NCBI RefSeq assembly: GCF_003013715.1
Contig: NC_072814.1
Coordinates: forward strand, 496,001-560,000
DNA: 64,000 nt
Source of the DNA: Candidozyma auris
Taxonomy: Eukaryota; Ascomycota; Pichiomycetes; Serinales; Metschnikowiaceae
Reading direction: 5' to 3'
Shown: positions 29,280 through 37,857 of the stretch, in pieces
How positions within the stretch are numbered: position 1 is the first letter of the stretch
Layout: each line of letters begins with the position of its first letter
The notes under the pieces: generated by a model
Database searches by the model: none
The model's input: the letters and a program-made list of their open reading frames with translations, nothing else
What the model was told of the DNA's origin: nothing
Position numbers and translations under genes: made by a program

Positions 29280-32200
29280 TTAATCGGTCTGCCACAGACC
29301 GTGCTTCTTGGTTTGGGTCACCTTAATCACTGGAAGATCCCATCCAAGTCCACCATCACCAACGGCAGCACCAAACCTAGGGATAACGTAGCACTCTCTC
29401 TTAGTGGAGGTAATATTCTTGGGACCGTAGGGATGTCCCAAAGGCTTGGAGTATGTGATAAGAGGGGACGCTTTGGCGACGTTGGCTAACTGCTTCCCTG
29501 ATATATCCACGAGTGTCTTCATCTTTAACCGTACCAATTTACCCTCTTGCCTGTTACTTCCAGCGTTAAGCAGTTGGAATACCAAATATTGAGGCGGCGT
29601 TCTACCTGAAGATGCAATCACTGATCCTGAGTGATTATATACATGTGGATCAATGTCTGGACCAAAGTTATGGTTCAATGTGCTGTACGCAACTGATGTC
29701 GCTGTAGCCTTCTTGGAAAGGCTTATGTCTGCGTCGATTGTGTCGCTTCTAATAGCAACCTGATCAACGAACCCAGAAGCAATAAATTGCTTAATGGCTG
29801 CAATTTGCTCCTTGGATGGCACTCCTAATTTGCGCACTGGTTTGTCGAGTTTGTCAGCAATTGTGTCTGTGGAAGTACAGTTGGCAACGATGTTTGAGAT
29901 CTGGTGACGGAGTTTGGCAATTTCTTCCATGACTTTTGGTCTGAGGAATTGATCCTTCAAAAACTGCGCTTTTTTGTTCGAAGGTACGTGGTCAAAGGCA
30001 CACACGGCACTCAACACCTTGATGGCATCTGAGAATTCGTCAAGCCTTGAAAACAATGCTCTCGACTTGAAAAACTTGGCACGAAGTTTACGCTTCTTCT
30101 CTAAGTCTGCTTGTGTTTCTGGTTCGTCGTCTTCCTCCTCATCATCTCCCAGCCTATGCTTGTTGTCTGCATCGAAGTTCAAATCCTGTTCCTCTAAGAA
30201 TGGATCCCCAACTGATAAAGCAGATACGATTGCAACAACGTAAGGTAAACATTCCAACTGATTACTAATGATGAGAATTTTGGCAAATCTTGGACTAAGA
30301 GGGAAATAAGACATAGTTTTGCCAAGCTCAGTTATCTTCTTTGAGGTACGATCAACTGCACCCAACGTGACAAGAAGACTCTCAGCTTTCGACAATGCAT
30401 TTCTATCTGGTGGAGTTGGGAAGGGAAAATTGACAATCTGGTCAATGCCCATGCTTTTCATCGTAAGTACAATGCTTTCAACTGGCATTCGCAAGATCTC
30501 GGGCTTGCTGAATTTTGGGAAGTACTCTTCGTAGACTGCCGAAGAGAAGAGTCTGTAGCAATGACCTGGGCCAGTTCTACCGGCTCTACCAGCTCTTTGG
30601 TCAGCAGAAGCTTTTGAAATCCAGTCAACCTCAAAAGACTGGACACCATTCTCTTCATCGTACTTTCTCTCTTTAGCCCGACCACAATCCACCACATAGC
30701 GAATTCCTGGTATAGTAAGTGACGTTTCGGCAACATTCGTTGCAACTATGCACATACGACTTCCCTCTGGAGGACTCTCGAATACCTTCATTTGTTGGAC
30801 GGTCGGAAGAGCAGAGAAAAGCGGGAGGACATATAGAGGATCATCTGCGGATTGATTTGGTTCTTGTTCTTCATCAAAACCCTCCTCCTCGTCACTATCC
30901 TCTGCTGAGTCAGTTTCATCCTCTTCCGTCTCCTTTCTCGTCCTCAATACAATGTCGAGGTCAATGTCTTCAGCTTCCATGGCAACATTGTTGCTTACTT
31001 TGTACTTCGCCCCGTTATCGTCATTGTATTGTGCCGTTTTCTTCTTAAAGGGAAACTCTTGCCTTAGCTTTTTCACCAAGCCATTTATCTCATTCTGACC
31101 AGTCAAAAATATCAAAATACCGCCTGGAGGTAACTTCTTATGAATTTTGCAGGTCTTCCGGAAAGCTTCCTCTAGATAGTCATATTGAGTCTTTTTGTTG
31201 AAGTGGACCGAAACAGGATATTGTCTGGCATCAACCTGCAAAACTGGAGGGGGTGTGTTGAAAAGCTGCTTGTTTTCTGAAAAGTCTGACACCCTCAATG
31301 TAGCAGACATGATGACCAATTTGAGCGGGATGTTTCGTGATCTTCTGAGTTTCACTATACGAGACAACATTCCTATAAGAATGTCTGTGTTGATATTTCT
31401 TTCGTGAGCTTCATCAATGATAAGCGCAGAATACTTTGTAAGTAGAAAATCTTGCATCATTTCTCTCAATAGAACACCATCAGTCATAAATTTGAGAGCT
31501 GTTCCGTCAGGCTGGTCCTCATCCTTGATTGTCGAGTCAAATCTGATCTGATAGCCGACTCTCTTGCCGTGGATATCCCCTAACTCAGAGCCAACGCGGT
31601 TGGCCATGGACACGGCGGCCACCCTTCTTGGTTGAGTTACGCCGATCATACCTGGGTAAGATGAGCCAGCATGACCAAATCCCGCCTCGTAAAGGAATTG
31701 CGGAACCTGGGTGGTTTTACCAGAACCTGTTTCACCACACAATACAATACAGTCATGGTGGTGGATGGCTTCCATGATTCTGAGCTCTTCACTAAAAACT
31801 GGAAGTCGAGAACGCAGCTCTTGTATATCAAGTGGGCGAGTAACGTTGATGTAAAATGCTTCCCTTTTCAAGTCCAGATTAATCGGTATAGCATTTTCGT
31901 CGTCAGAAAAGGCCTTGTCGTCATGAAGACCACGGCCATACTGATCTAGGGTATCTTTCCTGAGTTCTGGAAGAACCATCTCGGTTCTGCCCTCGATCTT
32001 TTTCACATGTTCTTCGGCCCACTGCTTGAATGAAGCGGCCACCTTAGAGTGCTTTGGCTTATTTTGTAAAAGTTTCGGGAGCTCTGAATCGTCTTCCTCT
32101 TCGAAATTTTCTCCTTCATCGCTGTCGTCTTCGTCTTCCTCATCGCCTTCATCATCAGATCCTTTTTCTTCGCCCTCTGCTTCCCCCTCAAAGCTGATCT

Positions 32201-33146
32201 TGGCATCTGCTTCATCATTCTTCAATGAGATCAGTCCGTCTTCGTCGGAGGCAAATCCGGTAAAGTCCTCCTCCTCATCAAAATGTTGTCCGTCGTCCGA
32301 AGAATCTGCTAAGCCATTGTCATCGCCGATTTCCTCGGCATCATCATCATCGACTCCCTCATCTTCGCTCAGTACAAAATCGTTTTCGTCCTCGACTTTA
32401 GCACGTTTCTTCTCCTCTTGCTCCACTTTGAGTCTCCATGTGTACTTTTTCTTCGAGGGTTTGTCTTTTTCTATTCTTGCGAGATTAGGGAACCCAAAAC
32501 CAGTCCCTGATCCGCCAAATTTCTGAGGACGAAAGTCCACAAATGTCGACTTGCTTTCTGTAGATGGAAAGTCATCCTCCTCTTCCTCGGAGAGATTTTC
32601 CTCATCTTTCTCGCCCTCGGACCAATCCTTAGCTTCATGCTCCTCATAAAGTACTTCTTTCGTATGCTCGTCCGCTCTTCCTTGCCTCTCTAGCTCGAGA
32701 GCCTCCATCATCTCTTCTCTCCGCGTTAGCTTGCCCTGTCCTAAAAGCTTGGATGGAGCAAGCATATTCGTGTCGATCTTTGTCTTGGCAAGCTTTTCAA
32801 GAAGAACCCTTTTCTCTTCTCTCTTGATCTGATGCTCAATGTACTTATCTAGTCTTTTCCTCTTTGCTCTAGAGAGCCTCGATTCTTTTTCGTTTTCCGA
32901 GTATAATGCCTCAGCTAGCTTACGTTTCCGTTCAGCCTTTTCCTCGTCCGTCATTGGCTTGAGAATATCAGCATTAGGGTCACTTTCAGTATTTAGAAGC
33001 TCCTTCGGGTCATCTTCCGGCTCTTCCTTGGTGCCGTCATCGAGATGTCGAGTGAATTGCTTCTGTCTGGCCTTTTTGAGTGCTGCCTGCTTCGCAAGCA
33101 TACCAGCACGAGCCTTTTCGTTGAACCTCTTTCTATATTTTCCCAT
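29280..33146 (-). CDS. ECM16: DEAH-box RNA helicase Dhr1 (Ecm16), U3 snoRNP / small-subunit processome
   Basis: 1288 residues from the ATG at 33146; the frame extends upstream from a TTG, but MGKYRKRFNEKARAG matches the Ecm16 N-terminus (MGTYRKRFNEKARSG). This nucleolar ATPase removes U3 snoRNA from pre-18S rRNA. The N-terminal ~400 residues are highly charged with long Asp/Glu tracts and a conserved RPQKFGGSGTGFGFPN. The helicase core has GETGSGKTTQVPQFLYEAGF, DEAHERNINTDIL, SATLRVSDFSENK and QRAGRAGRTGPGHCYRLFSS, then the winged-helix/ratchet and OB-fold parts (MKTLVDISGKQLANVAK, ITYSKPLG). A large acidic insert after the first RecA domain is typical of this protein. A TTGTGCC inverted repeat and CACGTG lie just upstream. 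Confidence 0.96.
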   Translation of the reverse strand: MGKYRKRFNEKARAGMLAKQAALKKARQKQFTRHLDDGTKEEPEDDPKELLNTESDPNADILKPMTDEEKAERKRKLAEALYSENEKESRLSRAKRKRLDKYIEHQIKREEKRVLLEKLAKTKIDTNMLAPSKLLGQGKLTRREEMMEALELERQGRADEHTKEVLYEEHEAKDWSEGEKDEENLSEEEEDDFPSTESKSTFVDFRPQKFGGSGTGFGFPNLARIEKDKPSKKKYTWRLKVEQEEKKRAKVEDENDFVLSEDEGVDDDDAEEIGDDNGLADSSDDGQHFDEEEDFTGFASDEDGLISLKNDEADAKISFEGEAEGEEKGSDDEGDEEDEDDSDEGENFEEEDDSELPKLLQNKPKHSKVAASFKQWAEEHVKKIEGRTEMVLPELRKDTLDQYGRGLHDDKAFSDDENAIPINLDLKREAFYINVTRPLDIQELRSRLPVFSEELRIMEAIHHHDCIVLCGETGSGKTTQVPQFLYEAGFGHAGSSYPGMIGVTQPRRVAAVSMANRVGSELGDIHGKRVGYQIRFDSTIKDEDQPDGTALKFMTDGVLLREMMQDFLLTKYSALIIDEAHERNINTDILIGMLSRIVKLRRSRNIPLKLVIMSATLRVSDFSENKQLFNTPPPVLQVDARQYPVSVHFNKKTQYDYLEEAFRKTCKIHKKLPPGGILIFLTGQNEINGLVKKLRQEFPFKKKTAQYNDDNGAKYKVSNNVAMEAEDIDLDIVLRTRKETEEDETDSAEDSDEEEGFDEEQEPNQSADDPLYVLPLFSALPTVQQMKVFESPPEGSRMCIVATNVAETSLTIPGIRYVVDCGRAKERKYDEENGVQSFEVDWISKASADQRAGRAGRTGPGHCYRLFSSAVYEEYFPKFSKPEILRMPVESIVLTMKSMGIDQIVNFPFPTPPDRNALSKAESLLVTLGAVDRTSKKITELGKTMSYFPLSPRFAKILIISNQLECLPYVVAIVSALSVGDPFLEEQDLNFDADNKHRLGDDEEEDDEPETQADLEKKRKLRAKFFKSRALFSRLDEFSDAIKVLSAVCAFDHVPSNKKAQFLKDQFLRPKVMEEIAKLRHQISNIVANCTSTDTIADKLDKPVRKLGVPSKEQIAAIKQFIASGFVDQVAIRSDTIDADISLSKKATATSVAYSTLNHNFGPDIDPHVYNHSGSVIASSGRTPPQYLVFQLLNAGSNRQEGKLVRLKMKTLVDISGKQLANVAKASPLITYSKPLGHPYGPKNITSTKRECYVIPRFGAAVGDGGLGWDLPVIKVTQTKKHGLWQTD

Positions 33147-33190
33147 GGCTCGTGGTGAATCTTGTTCCAAAAGTGGGGATCAAGGCGATG

Positions 33191-33205
33191 GGCACAATTT
33201 GTGCC
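33191..33205. repeat. Perfect inverted repeat GGCACAA-T-TTGTGCC upstream of ECM16
   Basis: Seven-base arms with a single central base, 45-59 bp upstream of the ECM16 ATG. The half site TTGTGCC also occurs near HNM1 and DPB4. The geometry suggests a site for a dimeric DNA-binding protein. Confidence 0.45.
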
Positions 33206-33213
33206 GATGAGGT

Positions 33214-33219
33214 CACGTG
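33214..33219. promoter_or_regulatory. CACGTG E-box upstream of ECM16
   Basis: GTCACGTGC, 68 bp upstream of the ATG. A TCACGTG context is the preferred Cbf1 site in yeasts. Cbf1 is known to act at ribosomal protein promoters in Candida, so a role at a ribosome-biogenesis gene is plausible. Confidence 0.4.
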
Positions 33220-34156
33220 CGACGATTCGAATGGTACGAAGATAAGAAGATACAAGGCATTGGTACTGACATGTCACTTGGGTAATCTGTAGAATTGACA
33301 AGTGTTCCTTTCTCGGTTCATAAATCTTAGTCCATTCATGCTAGCATAGTTTTGTGTATATGGGTAACCCTTATTGATGCAAAGTGGCTGCAAAATTTGA
33401 ATGGTATAGCGTGTACAGACTTTACCGCCCGTAGTTTGAAGAACTTTAGTGTGACTTGGACAACTCTTGACCTTGAGCAACTTTACCGCTAGAATATGCT
33501 ATGTAAGTACCTCTGGTTACTATTTAGGTCTCAGGGTCTACCAAGGACGCTCTCACAGTGTGCGCGTTCATCTGTTCTTCAATGGCTGCAAAATGTCATC
33601 CTGACACCAAGCCAGACACAAAAATTACAGTAAGAATTGGAGCTAAAAATATCATGCTCTGACATCACCATCCAAAATCATGGGGACTCGCTAGACCATA
33701 TCCTCAGAAAAGTTTGAGGGGTGTTGCGAGAACATCTCTGACCGAATGCCATCACTTCGTGCAGTTTTAGTGAATACACAAGATATACCTGGAAGTCATT
33801 AAATCAGCTTCATAGGCGTGTAGACTGATAGCTACAAATGCTCCCCTACATGTCATTTACGAAATCTTATTTAGATCCGAAATGTGTGAGCCATGTTATA
33901 TAGTATTGGGCATTTCGCAGTCATATACAACAGAAGAAAAAATAGAAGAGGAAGGGGGAAGCAGTATTTTATTGTTTAACATCCAGTAAGAACTATCTAT
34001 TAAAAAGTATCACTTCGGCTCAAAGTTCACTTCTGAGTGGTTTTCATCAGAGGTTTCTGGTCTCCTACCAGTATAGTTCATGCGGGTCTTGTGCTTCCTG
34101 CAGTCCATATCAACAAAACTAAAGAGCTTCACAGAAGAAGCAACTTGGCAACCACC

Positions 34157-35061
34157 ATGTCACATAAAGATTTGCACAAACAATGTACGTAAGATTCTCG
34201 TTCCGTTTTCTATAGTGCTGTGATTAACCCTCAGTGATATTCACCACACTCACCCTCAATTCCTCAACCATATATTCCACAGAAAATGTCAAGTTGGCGC
34301 ACTCCATTAGCAACTTGAACTGCTCCGAGCTCGTGCTGCTGGAACTAGGACTCATCAATTCTTCAAAAACCCTTATTGGGCTGTTCCCCGTCTACACTAG
34401 TGGTGCCGTTACAAAGACCTTCCTATTGCTATATTTCATGAAGAAGACCCTAAATAATCCAGATGGGAGTAGTGACCTTGTTACCGTTGTCACCTTGTGC
34501 CATCACGACGTCAATAAGACACTTGTTTTATCCATTCTAAAAAAAATCATGGACAAATATTTTGAGTTTCGAAAAGATGCCGCGGAGAATGCCGACGAGC
34601 AAGCTGCCTCAGATCACCTGGCTCGCAGCAAACTTGGAGAGTTCAAAATGTATATGACGCATATCATCAAATTTGAGGAGATGCAATACGACTCCAATCA
34701 GCGCATGTATAACTATGGTGCCACAAAAAGTAGTGACGAAGATAATGATGGAGGGGTAATCACACCGAATCAGCTTCTCTTGGCCAATGAGGAAGTCGGT
34801 GAAGTCAGGCTGTTGATGCTTGATAACATCAACAAGATTATGAACAGAGGAGACAAAATCAGCTCTCTCGTTGACCAGACTGACCGCCTCACGTCTTCTT
34901 CCCTGGTGTTCCAGCGAAAAGCACAAGCTATCAGACGTAAAATGTGGTTCAGCAATGCCAAGTTTATCATCGTCTGTGTTTGCATGCTCATTCTTGTACT
35001 ATATTTTTTCATTGGCTTCGAATGTGGGTTCCCCTTTTTTGGTCACTGTATAAGGCACTAA
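34157..35061 (+). CDS. NYV1: Vacuolar R-SNARE Nyv1 (VAMP7/longin-like), with one intron
   Basis: Spliced from 34157-34184 and 34235-35061, 284 residues. The long exon has no upstream ATG; exon 1 supplies MSHKDLHKQ and a split Leu codon. Residues 1-125 look like a longin domain; a polar linker follows. The R-SNARE helix (EVGEVRLLMLDNINKIMNRG, then DKISSLVDQTDRLTSSS) places the zero-layer Arg at NRGDK. A juxtamembrane RRKMWF precedes the transmembrane segment (FIIVCVCMLILVLYFFIG). About 15 residues follow the membrane (FECGFPFFGHCIRH), longer than in S. cerevisiae Nyv1. It should act in homotypic vacuole fusion; another R-SNARE of the VAMP7 type is the alternative. Codon CTG at 34903-34905 aligns with Ser in VAMP2 and Asn in Nyv1. 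Confidence 0.82.
34185..34234 (+). other. NYV1: NYV1 intron (50 nt, phase 1)
   Basis: Donor GTACGT at 34185, branch-like GATTAAC at 34222-34228, acceptor CTCAG ending 34234. The join T|TG gives Leu and connects the only available ATG to the open frame. The branch sequence differs from TACTAAC, so this is a little less certain than the ARO3 and RSC58 introns. Confidence 0.82.
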
Positions 35062-35109
35062 GAAATGTCTCACTCTAATCATTGGTGTTGTAGCATGAAG
35101 ATTGATGGA

Positions 35110-35832
35110 TCATTCGTCATCTTCATCAGCGCCATCTGCTGTATCATTCTGCTCTCTCTCGCTATGACTACCTTCCAATTCGTTCTCTTCTCTATTGAGC
35201 AATGTGATTGGGCTTTGCGGCTTCTCTTCCCTCGTCGTATCGTCGTCGCCATCTTCATCGTCGACCTCTTCATCATCCTCATTTACTGTGTTCACTTCAG
35301 TCTCGTCGTCGTCTTCAACTTCGTTTTCGGCGTCTTCATCACCGTCAGCATCATTATTTGGCCTCACGCCTTGTTCCAAATTGTCCTTCAACTTCTTCGT
35401 TGCAGGCTCCTCATCTGCATCATCTTTGCCTGCTTCTGCTTTAGCTTCTGCCTTTTGTTTCTTCTTTATTTCGGCGTTATGTTCAAAAGCTGCCAACTTC
35501 TGCTTTACTTCGGGCACAAATCCCGTAAGTTCTGCCTTCTCCAATGCCTGCAAAATATCCAGTGAGTTTACCGTTTTTCTCTCGGCATTTTTGGCAACCA
35601 GGCGAGCATGAAACATAAGGTGAGAAACAAAAACCGTAGCAGATCTTTGCAACGCCGTCAACGAGTCCTTCGAGATTATCATATTTCCATCTTCAGACAG
35701 CACTATATTCTTTGCGAGTTTTTGAATCACCGATTTCGGAAATAGTATATCATCTATGGAGATATTTTCTAGATCTCTGTTATTTTGAGGAAACTTGCCT
35801 TCAGCATTCTTTCTCCAACCTTTAGGTGGCAT
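35110..35832 (-). CDS. DPB4: DNA polymerase epsilon / chromatin-remodelling histone-fold subunit Dpb4
   Basis: 240 residues. The N-terminus MPPKGWRKNAEGKFP is nearly identical to S. cerevisiae Dpb4 (MPPKGWRKDAQGNYP). A histone-fold domain spans about 20-115 (DILFPKSVIQKLAKNIV, SLTALQRSATVFVSHLMFHA, KTVNSLDILQALEKAEL). It pairs with Dpb3 in Pol epsilon and with Dls1 in the ISW2 complex. The last ~110 residues are Lys/Ala-rich then very acidic (long Asp/Glu tracts), longer than in S. cerevisiae. An ACGCGT box lies 26 bp upstream. Tail to tail with NYV1 (48 bp). Confidence 0.95.
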   Translation of the reverse strand: MPPKGWRKNAEGKFPQNNRDLENISIDDILFPKSVIQKLAKNIVLSEDGNMIISKDSLTALQRSATVFVSHLMFHARLVAKNAERKTVNSLDILQALEKAELTGFVPEVKQKLAAFEHNAEIKKKQKAEAKAEAGKDDADEEPATKKLKDNLEQGVRPNNDADGDEDAENEVEDDDETEVNTVNEDDEEVDDEDGDDDTTREEKPQSPITLLNREENELEGSHSEREQNDTADGADEDDE

Positions 35833-36649
35833 ATCTTAATGGGTCAGTGTAGAAAATACGCGTCTTGCAACATCTACACTCGACAGATCGATCGTAGTTA
35901 CGTGCACACCGAGGCGGTCTACATAAGCATCGAAGTTATGATATTATGCACCATAAAGAAAGAAAAAAATGGAAAATAAAAAATTTAGGTATCTAGTATT
36001 TCAAACTAATCAGATTGAGTAACTTCGGCTTTATCGTAGTTGTAGTGTGTTTGCATTCACACATCGACATGCATATGCATTGGGCACAATGTTAGTAGTT
36101 GATTGCAAAATTTGCCTATTAGTCTACAATTACAGCGACAGAAAACTCCATAGTTGCTTATCAAAAAAACTCTTACAATCTATCTCAACGAAGTGTGATT
36201 GAATTGCCTTGCAAAAGAATACTGTCGACAAAGATGCGCAGTGAACTACAAGAGTGATAGCGGTTCAACTACTCATTCAATCAAGTGAACGATTACATGA
36301 AACAGAACGGTCAGGACCCTTGATCAGACCCCTTTAATAATTGCCAATGTCATCCTTACAACGTTTACAATTTGACGGGTCTTAAACCTCCTCACCGTGT
36401 TACTACCAGTTTTCGCAGCCAATACTCATTCGCCCAAGCACAGCTAGAACTACATCACTATCTCCATCCTTTGCTCCAGTTCCTTTCCGTCACCAAGATT
36501 GAGCAGCTTTTTGCCCATATCCCATTTCAAAACTTAATACTAACACCCCATTCTCCACTCTTCCTTCACCTCCACATACCAATCATCACCTTCGTCTTCG
36601 CGGCCTCATACATTCGCAGACTAAGTTCATCGCGACCTCCATCGAAGTG
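35833..36649. other. Divergent promoter region of DPB4 and SAS2
   Basis: 817 bp with no credible gene. It carries ACGCGT near DPB4, a perfect 12-bp palindrome ATGCATATGCAT (36069-36080) directly followed by TGGGCACAA, and a C-rich, pyrimidine-biased stretch before SAS2. The longest frame here starts at a TTG only. Confidence 0.5.
35858..35863. promoter_or_regulatory. ACGCGT MluI cell-cycle box upstream of DPB4
   Basis: A perfect MCB palindrome 26 bp upstream of the DPB4 ATG. MBF drives G1/S expression of replication genes through this element in yeasts, which fits a Pol epsilon subunit. A single copy very near the ATG is weaker than the usual clusters. Confidence 0.5.
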
Positions 36650-37738
36650 ATGGCACCCAATGAAGTCCTCCTGTCTATGAGTGCCCTACCGACTGAATCC
36701 AAGTCTTCCAAAGGGTCTGTTGGCGGCACCAGACTGCAAGCAGGCGACGAATACGGCGTTTTGAGTAATCCAAACATCGGGCTGGTCGTGTTCGGCGACT
36801 ACGTGTTCCAAACATGGTACGGAAACGGCGCCTATTTTGCGTCAAGCGGCGACCAGGAATTGGGTATCGATACTATAAAGCTGAATGCTCTGCTGCTGAG
36901 GAGAAAGACTCCTCAGGCTTCTTCGGATGGTATCTGGCTCGCCCAGCTATATGTATGCGAGCACTGCTTTAAGTACTCATCTGACGCCCAAAAGATGACG
37001 CTCCATAGAACACTATGTCCGCTTAAGAAGCCGTTTCCTCCCTTGGGTAAGCTAGTGTACTCAGATACGAGAGCACCGTACCTAATCAAACAGGTTCGGG
37101 GCTACACCCATGAGCTTTTCTGTCAAAATCTTTCCCTCTTTGGCAAGTTGTTTCTTGAGGACAAGTCCGTCTACTACAATGTCGAATGCTTTGAATTCTA
37201 CATTTTGTATGGCTTTGATCCTGAGGATGAGGAAATTTCGGGGTCCGTGCTACGAAAATACTTCAAGCCAATGGGTTTTTTCTCCCGTGAGATCAACTCC
37301 TGGGACGCTGACAATAACCTTGCTTGTATTTGCATATTCCCTCCTTATCAGCGACTACACTTGGGACAGCTTCTCATCGAATTTCTGTACGCTTTAGCGT
37401 CAGTGACCCCCCATATGGCCCGTCTGGGACCAGAATATCCGCTTTCGCCCTATGGCAGAATCTCCTACTTACGGTTCTGGGCAAAAAAATTGGCCTCGGT
37501 CATAACTACAGACTATGCCACGAAGGATAAAGTCACATTAGTGCAATTAGGCAACGCTACGGGGTTCCGAAAAGAAGACATCCTTCTAGCACTCGAGTAT
37601 ATGGAAATTCTAGAAGAGGATCCTGAAAATGGAAAGGTTTTTTTGAAAGTAGCAAATGTGCAAGAATGGTGCCGAAAAAATCATTTCGACAGCACCATTC
37701 ATCAACAAAAATTGAATCCAGACTGTCTTCTTCTATAA
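36650..37738 (+). CDS. SAS2: MYST-family histone acetyltransferase, Sas2-like
   Basis: 362 residues from the ATG at 36650 (the frame also has a preceding GTG). MYST features: a C2HC zinc finger (LYVCEHCFKYSSDAQKMTLH then LCP), the lysine that is autoacetylated in this family (FLEDKSVYYNV), ACICIFPPYQRLHLGQLLIEF for acetyl-CoA, and the catalytic Glu near residue 261 in GPEYPLSPYGRISY. There is no chromodomain or PHD finger, so Sas2 rather than Esa1 or Sas3. Sas2 acetylates H4K16 within the SAS complex and limits silencing. The acetyl-CoA loop is divergent: QRLHLGQ instead of QRxGYGK. Codirectional with RAD5, whose ATG is 119 bp after the stop. Confidence 0.82.
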   Translation: MAPNEVLLSMSALPTESKSSKGSVGGTRLQAGDEYGVLSNPNIGLVVFGDYVFQTWYGNGAYFASSGDQELGIDTIKLNALLLRRKTPQASSDGIWLAQLYVCEHCFKYSSDAQKMTLHRTLCPLKKPFPPLGKLVYSDTRAPYLIKQVRGYTHELFCQNLSLFGKLFLEDKSVYYNVECFEFYILYGFDPEDEEISGSVLRKYFKPMGFFSREINSWDADNNLACICIFPPYQRLHLGQLLIEFLYALASVTPHMARLGPEYPLSPYGRISYLRFWAKKLASVITTDYATKDKVTLVQLGNATGFRKEDILLALEYMEILEEDPENGKVFLKVANVQEWCRKNHFDSTIHQQKLNPDCLLL

Positions 37739-37779
37739 TGGAGCGCCATCGTGCATGCATACGGCGTATATCAAGCGGT

Positions 37780-37786
37780 ACGCGAA
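37780..37786 (+). promoter_or_regulatory. ACGCGAA, MCB/SCB-like site upstream of RAD5
   Basis: Located 72-78 bp upstream of the RAD5 ATG in the short SAS2-RAD5 spacer. It resembles MBF/SBF targets. RAD5 is a post-replication repair gene, so G1/S control is reasonable, but one imperfect copy is weak evidence. Confidence 0.3.
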
Positions 37787-37857
37787 GACAGCCTTTTGAT
37801 GATACTACTTGCCCGTGACTCCGTTCTGAACCTTTGGAGGCAAAGAAATTTGATAGC

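Larger units (their letters stand above)
33147..34156. other. Shared divergent promoter of ECM16 and NYV1, ~1 kb without a clear gene
   Basis: Contains an inverted repeat (33191-33205) and CACGTG (33214-33219) close to ECM16. Near NYV1 there is a 32-codon minus-strand ATG frame (34107 to 34010), rich in charged residues and ending NHSEVNFEPK. I do not recognise it and found no upstream exon. No tRNA or snoRNA is evident. Confidence 0.45.

Noticed and set aside
32026..32526. Long serine-rich plus-strand frame (166 codons) inside ECM16
   Set aside because: It is the antisense shadow of the Asp/Glu-rich N-terminal region of Dhr1; GA-rich codons read as Ser on the other strand.
36372..36649. 92-codon frame upstream of SAS2
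   Set aside because: It starts at a TTG and is His/Leu/Pro-rich because the DNA is pyrimidine-biased; more likely SAS2 leader and promoter.
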